Shown here: piece after piece, positions 34,001 to 41,083 of the stretch | Layout: every line of letters begins with the position of its first letter | Numbering within the stretch: position 1 is the stretch's first letter | NCBI GenBank assembly: GCA_913049785.1 | Contig: CAJWXP010000004.1 | Span: 1-64,000 of the forward strand | Direction of reading: 5' to 3' | From: an uncultured Dehalococcoidia bacterium | GTDB lineage: Bacteria > Chloroflexota > Dehalococcoidia > Lucifugimonadales > UBA1127 | Length of the DNA stretch: 64,000 nucleotides | Program-made: the position numbers and the translations under genes | The notes under the pieces: model-generated | Seen by the model: only the letters and a program-made list of their open reading frames with translations | Told to the model about the DNA's origin: nothing | Database searches by the model: none

Positions 34001-34477
34001 CTAGACCACAGCGGCAATGAGCGACTTTCGTCGGTTGATACGGTTGTTGGCGCTGGCCCTGAGTTCCTGAGCGTACTGGACGCGCTCCGCAAGGTAGCCC
34101 AGGCTGCACGGCTTAACCACGTAGCTGTCTGCACCCAACCTCAAAGCCGTATCGGCAAACTCGGAGCTTACGCAGCCGGTGACCATGACGATGCTTGTGT
34201 TGGGGTGGTTGGGTCGAATCTCGCTCAGCACCTCTAACCCCGTCTTGGCGGGCATCCGCAGGTCAAGCAGCACCAAATCATAGTCCTGCTACTCCATCTG
34301 TGCGATGGCATCGGCACCGTTGGTCACGCCGGTGGCAACGAAACCCATCCGCTCCAAGAATGTTATGTAGATAGGGAGAAGGGCTGCTTCATCGTCTACC
34401 ACCAGGGCCGTCTTCACGGTGGAGGCTGCAACGTTGTTTGCGGAATGGGCGGTTGTTGCTGTTTCGAAGTTATTCAT
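34001..34477 (-). pseudogene. Receiver-domain response regulator interrupted by in-frame TAG
   Basis: The reading frame encodes a single REC domain: N-terminal TALVVDDEAALLPIYITFLE with the acidic pair, then the phosphorylation loop YDLVLLDLRMPAKTGLE, the Thr/Ser switch SIVMVTG and the Lys motif SYVVKPCS. A TAG at 34291-34289 falls between ADAIAQME and QDYDLVLL, 158 residues in all if read through. A CAG to TAG change would account for it. No output domain is encoded. Either a pseudogene, an assembly error or, less likely, readthrough. No partner kinase is adjacent. Confidence 0.8.
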
Positions 34478-34579
34478 CACCTTCACATTAAAGCGCAAGA
34501 GTGTTATCCCCCACATCCACCTAAGGAATGACCGCTGCGAGGCATAGCTGAATATCACCCTGACGGATGAGGGGAAACC

Positions 34580-34616
34580 AACAAAAACAGCCCCGTCCCT
34601 ATACGAGACGAGGCCG
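34580..34616 (-). terminator. Terminator after the HIT-hydrolase gene
   Basis: On the minus strand AACGGCCTCGTC pairs with GGACGGGGCTGTT, ending in TTTTTGTTGG. The stem is imperfect but has a clear T-run. Confidence 0.65.
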
Positions 34617-34632
34617 TTGGGTTATTGGGGGT

Positions 34633-35052
34633 CTATAACGCGTTAAGGATGCTAGACGCCGTGTCGTCCAACTGGTCCCGAGGAATCTCCTGAGGGTATC
34701 CAGGGGGATAGCGAAACCCGAAGCCGTCGTTGGTGTACCGAGGGACAAGATGCAGGTGGGCATGGAAGATTTCCTGCCCTGCCACCACACCATCCGCAAC
34801 TACCCAGTTCAGCCCCTCACATTGGAGCGACGTATACATTGCATCACCGATTTTTCTTCCTGCAGAAGCAATCGATTCTTCCGCTCCAAGCGGGAGCGCT
34901 GCCAGATTACTTGCGTGCGCCTTCGGGATGACTATGACATGACCAGTGGTCGCGGGGTAAAAGTCCATAAACCCAAGGGTATGGTGGTCCTCATACACAA
35001 CGCTTGCCGGAGCCTGCTTGGCTACGATGTCGCAAAAGACGCACTCGCTCAT
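34633..35052 (-). CDS. HIT-family nucleotide hydrolase
   Basis: A 139-residue histidine-triad protein. The N-terminal CVFCDIVAKQAPASVVYEDH carries the zinc-type CxxC common to HINT/HIT proteins, and the catalytic triad HAHLHL is at 97-102. These enzymes hydrolyse nucleoside phosphoramidates or dinucleoside polyphosphates. It starts 13 bp after the stop of the AhpD-like selenoprotein candidate on the same strand and is probably co-transcribed. A terminator follows at 34580. Confidence 0.93.
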   Translation of the reverse strand: MSECVFCDIVAKQAPASVVYEDHHTLGFMDFYPATTGHVIVIPKAHASNLAALPLGAEESIASAGRKIGDAMYTSLQCEGLNWVVADGVVAGQEIFHAHLHLVPRYTNDGFGFRYPPGYPQEIPRDQLDDTASSILNAL

Positions 35053-35065
35053 ACGTATATGCCCC

Positions 35066-35620
35066 CTAGGCTTCTTTGACCTTCATCAGCCACTTCTGGG
35101 CGGCGGCTTCAGGGCTGAGCCATTCTGCGATCTGCTCATCGCGTCCCTCTCCCAGCTCCACTCCCAGAGCGTTGGCCATACGGGCCATGAAGTTGAAGTT
35201 GCAAGTGATGAGGACTACGGACAGGATCTGCTCATCAGTCAGACCGGCATCGCGAAGCTTCCCCACGTCGCCCTTGACCATCGCTGACGGCTCTTTGGTC
35301 AGCTTGACCGCGAAATCGAGCATCGCCCTCGTTGTCGGGTCAAGGTCGGCCTTGGTGTAGTCGTGCATGATGTGGCTGGCAAGCACTGGGTCGTCTGAAT
35401 GCTGACGGAGGAACCCTCCGTGAGACATTGTTCAGTACCTGCACAGTTGGGCCGCAGACACAGCAGCAGCGATGGCCTCCTCCTGCACCCGTGTAAGCGC
35501 AGAAGACCCAAAGGTGATGTTGGCGTTGTTGGCGCTGACGGCGTCCATAGCCGCCTGATTGATGGACATTACTCTGATGATGGGTGGCTTCTGATCGTCT
35601 GCTTCTCTAATCCAGGACAT
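35066..35620 (-). CDS. AhpD/carboxymuconolactone-decarboxylase-like protein with probable selenocysteine (UGA at residue 63)
   Basis: The frame from the ATG at 35620 encodes MSWIREADDQ and the helix ALTRVQEEAIAAAVSAAQLC, hits TGA at 35434-35432, and continues in the same frame through TMSHGGFLRQHSDDP to KWLMKVKEA: 184 residues with the usual length and fold of uncharacterised peroxidase-related AhpD proteins. The TGA is exactly at the second Cys of the family's redox motif CxxCxxxH, here C60-R-Y-U63-T-M-S-H67. A perfect 7-bp hairpin begins 11 nt after the TGA. Selenocysteine insertion fits better than random nonsense mutation. If it is simply broken, the N-terminal 62 residues would be non-functional. 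Co-directional with the HIT gene. Confidence 0.7.
35405..35421 (-). promoter_or_regulatory. Candidate bacterial SECIS element
   Basis: On the minus strand ACGGAGG-GTT-CCTCCGT forms a perfect 7-bp stem, extendable by two pairs beyond a C-C mismatch. The G of the apical loop is 18 nt after the UGA, inside the 16-37 nt window reported for bacterial SECIS hairpins. Confidence 0.6.
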
Positions 35621-35763
35621 GGTCTACTCCCCTCTTGACCCAAAGCGCGACCATGATACACGAGTTGGTAAATGTTATAGCTGGGTATGGAGATTAGTAG
35701 CTGAGCGGCCTTGCAAGAAGGGTTTTTACTCAAATATATACTAATAATCACACCTCAAACCTG

Positions 35764-35792
35764 TTGACAAAGCTACGCCTAGCTATTATTGT
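35764..35792 (+). promoter_or_regulatory. Promoter of the DUF5679 gene
   Basis: TTGACA (35764-35769) and TATTGT (35787-35792) are spaced by 17 bp, about 35 bp before the coding start. The divergent selenoprotein-HIT transcript must start from the same 200-bp gap. Confidence 0.6.
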
Positions 35793-35827
35793 CGCTACGT
35801 CACTAGCTAGAAGAAGGAGGCGTCAAC

Positions 35828-35968
35828 ATGGAAGCCTATTGCTTCAAGTGCCGAACCAAGCGAGAGATCAGCGGCCCCACCCCCGTTACCCTGAAGAACG
35901 GCCGACCGGCCACCCAGGGAACCTGCGGGACCTGCGGCACCAAGCTCTTCCGCATCGGTAAGAGCTAA
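35828..35968 (+). CDS. DUF5679 small zinc-ribbon protein
   Basis: A 46-residue protein: MEAYCFKCRTKREISG, then VTLKNGRPATQGTC and GTKLFRIGK. Two CxxC pairs (C5/C8 and C33/C36) form a zinc ribbon. The TLKNGRPATxGxC core is typical of DUF5679, small proteins common in Chloroflexota and Actinobacteria and of unknown function. A strong AAGGAGG precedes the ATG and a consensus-like promoter lies upstream. Hairpins follow at 35993-36012 (CTCCTCC / GGGAGGAG) and 36109. Confidence 0.88.
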   Translation: MEAYCFKCRTKREISGPTPVTLKNGRPATQGTCGTCGTKLFRIGKS

Positions 35969-36108
35969 AAGCCTTAACAGCAGGTGTTGTGACTCCTCCT
36001 TAATGGGAGGAGAGCGGAAAAAACCGCGCATCACACCTAGGGGAATACCCACACTGTATGCCTCTGTGTTGAAGAATCAACCTTGAAGGCAATAATATGG
36101 TGTTGTCT

Positions 36109-36138
36109 CAAGCGGGCTGCTCTAGAGCAGCCCGCTTG
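36109..36138. terminator. Perfect 30-bp palindrome, probable terminator
   Basis: CAAGCGGGCTGCT-CTAG-AGCAGCCCGCTTG is fully self-complementary and followed by GTATTTG. It separates the DUF5679 gene from Rieske gene 2. Confidence 0.6.
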
Positions 36139-36211
36139 GTATTTGTCCCGCCCCCACAGGTTTGGTGTATCCTTACCCCATTGACCCACGTGAACGCGCG
36201 GAAGGATCCAT

Positions 36212-37474
36212 ATGCTCAGCATTGAAGACAATAACCTGCTGACACACGTTGGCCCGGGTACACCCATGGGCGAGTACCTCCGCAGGTACTGGGTTCCTAC
36301 CCTCCTCTCTGAAGAAGTACCAGAACCAGACTGCCCTCCCGTACGCGTCACCATCCTGGGAGAATCCCTCATTGCGTTCCGCGACACGAACGGCGTAGTG
36401 GGCCTTCTGGACAACTACTGCCCACACCGTCGCGCGAGCTTGTTCTTCGGTCGCAACGAAGAATGCGGCCTGCGATGCGTGTACCACGGGTGGAAGTTCG
36501 ATGCTGCGGGTAACTGCGTGGACATGCCGTCCGAGCCTGCTGAAAGCAACTTCAAGGACAAGGTGAAGATCGTCGCATACCCGACCCAGGAAGCCGGCGG
36601 CGTGGTGTGGGCCTACATGGGTCCTTCTGACCACGTTCCGCAGATGCCGGACCTGGGATGGGCGTCATGCCCGGACGAGAACCGATTCCTCACCAAGTGC
36701 GTCCAGGAATGCAACTGGCTACAGGCGTTGGAAGGCGGAATCGATTCCAGCCACATCAGCTTCCTGCACAGCAGCCTGAAGCCTGTCGACTACACGCTGA
36801 CGGTGTCCAACACCGAGACTCAGGGCACTGCGTTGCAGGACAAGTCACCGCGCTTTGTGCTTGATGAGACCGACTATGGTCTGACCATCGGCGCACGGAG
36901 AACAACGCCTGACGGACGGTACTACTGGCGTATCACTCCATGGATGCTGCCATACGGCATGATCGTCCCCGCCGAAGAAGATGCGGTCATGACAGGCAAC
37001 ATGTACGTGCCCGCTGACGACAACACCGCTATGGTCTTCCGGGCCTCGTGGCATCCAAGCAGGCCGCTAACGGTCGCAGAGCGCACCGAGTACGAGACGA
37101 GCGGCTACTTCCACGAGGCGGTCATGCCCGTGACCTACCGTGCCTACGCCAACAAGAGCAATGACTACCTCATAGACAGGGCCAAGCAGCGCACGGTGAG
37201 CTACAGCGGCATCAAGGGCATCCAGGCACAGGACATGGCAGTCATTGAGGGCATGGGGACTATCAGCGACAGGAGTAAGGAGCATCTCGGCACGTCAGAC
37301 TCGGCCATCATCGGAGCGAGGCGGAGGCTGCTGCGAGAGGTCGCCGACTTCCAGGAGGGCATCGAGCCATACGCACCACAACACGGCGAGCTGTACCGTA
37401 TCCGGTCAGCCGCGCTTGAAGCGCCTCAGGACATTCCTCTAAGGGAAGTGGCAGCCGGATCTATGGTCTTGTAG
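36212..37474 (+). CDS. Rieske non-heme iron ring-hydroxylating oxygenase, paralog 2
   Basis: A 420-residue homologue of the genes at 22.7 and 47.9 kb. Rieske ligands are C70/H72 and C89/H92, with the catalytic iron region ALEGGIDSSHISFLH. Here an extra Cys (C85, RNEECGLRC) precedes the second Rieske motif, as in paralog 3, and D of the usual EGDID is replaced by Gly. AAGGATCC precedes the ATG at 36212. It is followed by a hairpin at 37499 and a PEP-mutase-family enzyme gene on the same strand. Electron donors are not encoded nearby. Confidence 0.94.
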   Translation: MLSIEDNNLLTHVGPGTPMGEYLRRYWVPTLLSEEVPEPDCPPVRVTILGESLIAFRDTNGVVGLLDNYCPHRRASLFFGRNEECGLRCVYHGWKFDAAGNCVDMPSEPAESNFKDKVKIVAYPTQEAGGVVWAYMGPSDHVPQMPDLGWASCPDENRFLTKCVQECNWLQALEGGIDSSHISFLHSSLKPVDYTLTVSNTETQGTALQDKSPRFVLDETDYGLTIGARRTTPDGRYYWRITPWMLPYGMIVPAEEDAVMTGNMYVPADDNTAMVFRASWHPSRPLTVAERTEYETSGYFHEAVMPVTYRAYANKSNDYLIDRAKQRTVSYSGIKGIQAQDMAVIEGMGTISDRSKEHLGTSDSAIIGARRRLLREVADFQEGIEPYAPQHGELYRIRSAALEAPQDIPLREVAAGSMVL

Positions 37475-37498
37475 GGCCACCACGAATCAACAAAGGAT

Positions 37499-37538
37499 GA
37501 GGTCTTCCACTCCCGTACTTCCGGGAAGGGGAGACCTC
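37499..37538 (+). terminator. Hairpin between Rieske gene 2 and the PEP-mutase-family gene
   Basis: GAGGTCTTCC pairs with GGGGAGACCTC and an inner CCCG/CGGG stem extends it, followed by GATTTATG. It ends 22 bp before the next start codon, so it terminates Rieske 2 transcription or acts as a leader structure. Confidence 0.5.
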
Positions 37539-37560
37539 GATTTATGAGAAGGAGACTGAT

Positions 37561-38409
37561 ATGGCAAACGAACGGACGCCCAGGCTACGGGCAATGCTGA
37601 ACAGCAACGAGATGGTAGTGGCGCCCTTCTGTTTGAACGCCCTCCACGCCAAGATAGCGGAGTCGGTGGGGTTCAAGGCTGTGTACATGACCGGGTCCGG
37701 CACCTCCGCCGAGCACGGTTTCTCAGACGTAGGCCTGCTGACCCAGACGGAGATGGTGGCCAACGCCCGATACATCGCCAACGCGGTGGATGTGCCGGTG
37801 ATTGCCGACTGCGATACGGGCTACGGCAACGCGATCAACGTGCATCGCGCAGTGCAAGAGTACGAGTCGATAGGCGTAAGCGGCATACACATCGAGGATC
37901 AGGTATTCCCCAAGAAGTGCGGGTTTTTCGCAGGCAAAGACGTGATACCCATGGAGGAGCACGTTCAGAAAGTGCGCGCCGCGCTGGACGCTCGGACGGA
38001 CAAGGACTTCGTCATCATCGCCCGGACGGACGCCCTGCAGGTCAACGGCTGGGAGGACGCGATACGGCGCTGCAAGGCGTACTACGAGGCCGGTGCCGAC
38101 CTGGTGTTTGTGGACGGAGTAAAGAGCAAGGAAGGCCTGGCGACCTGCGCTAAGGAAATGCCAGACATGCCCAAGGTGTTCAACGGCGCCGACCCCGTAG
38201 CTACGACCGGAGAGGTGGCTGACCTTGGGTTCAAGCTGATGCTGGCGGGCTACACCCTCACGGTGGTCTACGATGCGGTGAAACGTTCCATGACGGAACT
38301 GCGGGACACCGGTGCTATCAGCACGCCGCAGCATCGGACGGAAATAGCTGACCTGTTGGGTCTGCAGGACATCTACGCCATGGAGGAGAAGTACAAGACC
38401 AGGGTTTAA
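37561..38409 (+). CDS. Isocitrate lyase/PEP mutase superfamily enzyme
   Basis: A 282-residue TIM-barrel C-C or P-C lyase. Substrate- and Mg-binding landmarks are YMTGSGTSAEHGF near residue 42, IADCDTGYGN (81-90) with Asp85, and HIEDQVFPKKCGFF (110-123). The family signature is KKCGH; here the last residue is Phe, which argues for an oxaloacetate-decarboxylase or dimethylmalate/oxaloacetate-hydrolase-like subgroup over true methylisocitrate lyase, though this is uncertain. The ribosome site GAAGGAG precedes ATG 37561. The last codons AGG GTT TAA lie in a palindromic repeat. Confidence 0.9.
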   Translation: MANERTPRLRAMLNSNEMVVAPFCLNALHAKIAESVGFKAVYMTGSGTSAEHGFSDVGLLTQTEMVANARYIANAVDVPVIADCDTGYGNAINVHRAVQEYESIGVSGIHIEDQVFPKKCGFFAGKDVIPMEEHVQKVRAALDARTDKDFVIIARTDALQVNGWEDAIRRCKAYYEAGADLVFVDGVKSKEGLATCAKEMPDMPKVFNGADPVATTGEVADLGFKLMLAGYTLTVVYDAVKRSMTELRDTGAISTPQHRTEIADLLGLQDIYAMEEKYKTRV

Positions 38410-38512
38410 CCCTGGACCCTGATGCCTGACGGTTACCAGAGCTAAGCTCCGGACTCAAGTTCCTGCGGTTACCCCAGGGCTACGCCCTAGACCCACGTGC
38501 CTAGCGGTTACC
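38399..38512 (+). repeat. Tandem array of three stop-embedding palindromic repeat units (copies f, g, h)
   Basis: Three units of about 37 bp in a row. Unit f: CCAGGGTTTAACCCTGG (containing the upstream stop TAA), tail ACCCTGATGCCTGACGGTT then ACC. Unit g: GAGC-TAA-GCTC, tail ACTCAAGTTCCTGCGGTT then ACC. Unit h: CCAGGGCTACGCCCTAG, tail ACCCACGTGCCTAGCGGTT then ACC. The palindromes differ in sequence but keep pairing, while the tail is conserved. Confidence 0.8.
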
Positions 38513-38571
38513 CCAGTTGGGTGTATCAAATCGAACTTCTCGCCATGGTGAGCTAGTCGAACTGCAAATAG

Positions 38572-38609
38572 AGAAGGGCTGCTAGGTCATAATCCCAGCA
38601 ACCCTTCTT
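38572..38609. terminator. Bidirectional terminator
   Basis: AGAAGGGCTGCTAGG pairs with CCCAGCAACCCTTCT, with one or two mismatches and a TCATAAT loop. A-rich and T-rich flanks on both sides fit convergent genes. Confidence 0.7.
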
Positions 38610-38633
38610 GCTTCTATCTATGTATCAGGCGTA

Positions 38634-39618
38634 TTAGTTGCTGCGTCTTCCTCGTACGACTATGAAGCCGCCACCCAGAACGAAGAACGCGCCTACCAGA
38701 CCCAGCGCCAGCATCATTCCAGTGGTGACACCAACATCGCCGGTGTCAGGAGGAGTCGTGGTGTCGACAGGCGCTGCAGTGGGTGTAGGTAGAACACCGC
38801 CCGTATCAAGAACCACTGCATATGTGCCTAAGGTCTGTTGACTGGCAGTCAGTGTCCGGTCAATGACGTTTGGAAGGGCGCTCAGGTTCTCTATCCAGCT
38901 GCCACTCGCTGCGTCATAGATGTATAGGGAAACATTGTCGTCCCTGCCGCCTGCTGCCGCTTTATCGGCTGCGGAATACTTGACGGTTACAGTGACGAAC
39001 TGGCTGAAGCTGAAGTTGTTCTGCAGCACGCCACTCTTCATCACTGCCAGGGAAAAGATTTGGGAACCCAGGACCAATCCAGCCGGTGCTAGGCGCTCAG
39101 CCGGGATGTCGCCGCAAGCAGTGGAAGTGCCCGGATTGCCGGCCTGGTGAACGTTGATGTACTGGCTACCGCTCCGAATACTAGAGAGCGAGGCGGCTAC
39201 GGTCAAGGTCGAGTCCCCCTGATCCACCCACAAAGCTTGTCAGCGGGTAGTCCACGCCGCCGGGGTTAGCACAGCTGCCCTGGTGGATGTGCATCAATTC
39301 GGACTCTAATACCCCTGCAGAGAGCGTAACTGCAACGTCGGTCTGAGCTCCGTTGGCCGTGAGCGTTGCCCAGCCGGACTGGCCGGAGTCGTTCGCGCCA
39401 CCCAACGGTATAGAGATTGAGTCAGAGGATTCAGGGAAGTAACCGATGTCGACGGCTGCCGAGTTCGCTCCATCAGGTGCTTTGACGGTCACGTCCCCGC
39501 CAGCAAAGGTGATGGTGCCGCCGCCAGGCTGGAGTGTCCCAACATGCGAACTGGCCAGAACGCTGCCCGCAGTAACAATGGCCAAGATGGCCAGGGCCAT
39601 TGCCAGGCCCGCAGTCAA
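38634..39618 (-). pseudogene. CHRD-like surface protein with PxTG-like anchor, frameshifted
   Basis: Two overlapping frames make one protein of about 325 residues. The N-terminus has a signal-like hydrophobic segment (MALAILAIVTAGSVLASSH), then a beta-rich domain resembling CHRD repeats (ESELMHIHQGSCANPGGVDY). Near 39225 one extra G in GTGGGTGGATCAG shifts the frame; removing it joins TSFV to VDQGDSTLTVAASL. The second half continues with HQAGNPGTSTACGDIP, a Pro/Thr linker, the sequence PPDTGDVG, a membrane helix and the charged tail RGRRSN, which looks like a sortase-type signal. The start is uncertain (TTG 39618 or ATG 39600). Possibly one sequencing error. Confidence 0.6.
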
Positions 39619-39667
39619 CCCAGGATGGTTTTTTGGTAGGCTCTCAGTGATAGTTAGCTTCGGGTCG

Positions 39668-40132
39668 CTATCCGGCAGAGGGGACGTCCAGTTCCAGTTG
39701 CTTCACGCGGTATGTGCCCTGTCGGATGAAGTCCAGCGCCTCTGAAGGCTCGTCGAACCCCTCGGCGAAGATCTCCAGCTGATTGCCGTCTGGGTCAAGG
39801 AAATAAACGCTCTTGGTGATGGTGTGGTCGGTGGTGTGGGTGATGGTCGCGCCCATGTCCTCGAGTTTCTGCTTCAGCTGGCTGAGCTCAGGTATCCCAC
39901 CCTCGATCTGCATGGCGAAGTGGTTGAGGCCGATCTCGCCTCGCTCAGCGCCTTCCGGGGCCTCGAACACAGCGATGTCGTGGTGCTGCGTACCAAAGGA
40001 CAGGAAGCATGCCTTGTGGTTCTCCCTCAGGTCAACGGCCTCCATGCCAAGCACTTCCGTGTAGAACTTCACTGACGCCATCACGTCCTTCACCGCAAGA
40101 ACCACGTGGGCAACCTTGTTCACTTTCGGCAT
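39668..40132 (-). CDS. VOC-family (glyoxalase/extradiol dioxygenase-like) protein
   Basis: A 154-residue vicinal-oxygen-chelate fold protein of two beta-alpha-beta-beta-beta modules. Landmarks are the first strand VAHVVLAVKDVMASVKFYTEVLGME with metal-ligand-type His9, LNHFAMQIEG near residue 70, and the closing YFLDPDGNQLEIFAEG with the Glu ligand position. The family includes glyoxalase I, fosfomycin-resistance and type I extradiol dioxygenases; function cannot be fixed. AAAGGGAG precedes the ATG. It lies next to the surface-protein relic on the same strand and diverges from the dienelactone-hydrolase gene. Confidence 0.88.
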   Translation of the reverse strand: MPKVNKVAHVVLAVKDVMASVKFYTEVLGMEAVDLRENHKACFLSFGTQHHDIAVFEAPEGAERGEIGLNHFAMQIEGGIPELSQLKQKLEDMGATITHTTDHTITKSVYFLDPDGNQLEIFAEGFDEPSEALDFIRQGTYRVKQLELDVPSAG

Positions 40133-40279
40133 TGCATACTCCCTTTTGTCTGCACTTTCTACAGGTAGAGTAGCGACAGGCTACGCCAATTGCAAGAATG
40201 GATTGCTTGCACACATCGCAGGGGCGTGGGACACTGTGGCGATTAAATTATCAGGCTAAATCGTAGGGAGGGGATTCCA

Positions 40280-41044
40280 ATGTACGAAGGTATGATTGCA
40301 GAGACCGTTGTCATCCAGGGCGACAATGGCGACCAGATTGATGCTTACTTTGCCAGGCCCACAGGCCCCGGGCCGCACCCGGGAGTAGTAGTCATCCACC
40401 ACATGCCCGGTTGGGACCAGGACATCAAGGAGATCGTGCGGAAGATAGCCGCTCAGGGCTATGCAACCATCTGCCACAACCTTCACCAACGGAACGGGCC
40501 GGGAACAGCAGTAGAGATGTCTGCAGCCACACGTGAGGCTGGCGGAGTTCCAGACGCCCAGTTCATCGGCGATACCAAGGGCGCGGTACAGTACCTGCTA
40601 GCTCAACCTTACTCAAGCGGCAAGGTCGGCGTCATCGGCTTCTGCTCCGGCGGTCGTCAGGTAGTCATCGCCGCATGTAACATCCCGGAGTTCAACGCAG
40701 CAGTCGATTGCTGGGGTGGCGGCGTGGTTACAGCCAAGGAAGATTTAACCGAGAATGCGCCCAAAGCGCCCTTGGATATGACGGCCGACTTAGGCTGTCC
40801 ATTACTGGGGCTCTTCGGCAACGATGATCAGCGGCCCAGCCCGGAGCAGGTGGATCTCCATGAGGCAGAACTAAAGAAGCACAACAAAACGTATGAATTC
40901 CATAGGTATGACGGCGCGGGGCACGCCTTCTTCATCACCAGTCGAGACAACTTCCGCGTAGAAGCGGCTGCTGACGGCTGGGCACGAAGCTTCGCCTGGT
41001 TTGAGAAGTACCTGGGACCTGTCACATCCAAGGCCCACGCATAA
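40280..41044 (+). CDS. Dienelactone hydrolase family protein
   Basis: A 254-residue alpha/beta hydrolase. The catalytic triad appears as Cys122 in GFCSGGRQ, Asp182 or Asp183 in FGNDDQRPS and His215 in DGAGHAFF. The Cys nucleophile is typical of dienelactone hydrolases, which open muconolactone-type rings downstream of ortho-cleavage. GGGAGGGG precedes the ATG. It is 39 bp ahead of a gentisate-dioxygenase-like bicupin, so the pair probably works in one ring-degradation route. Confidence 0.92.
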   Translation: MYEGMIAETVVIQGDNGDQIDAYFARPTGPGPHPGVVVIHHMPGWDQDIKEIVRKIAAQGYATICHNLHQRNGPGTAVEMSAATREAGGVPDAQFIGDTKGAVQYLLAQPYSSGKVGVIGFCSGGRQVVIAACNIPEFNAAVDCWGGGVVTAKEDLTENAPKAPLDMTADLGCPLLGLFGNDDQRPSPEQVDLHEAELKKHNKTYEFHRYDGAGHAFFITSRDNFRVEAAADGWARSFAWFEKYLGPVTSKAHA

Positions 41045-41083
41045 CCTTAAACAATCAACTATGACCGCCCATAGGAGGCTGAT

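Noticed and set aside
38399..38512. Tandem 37-bp repeats as a CRISPR array.
   Set aside because: Units abut without spacers, the palindromes vary, similar single copies occur at other gene ends, and no cas genes are present.
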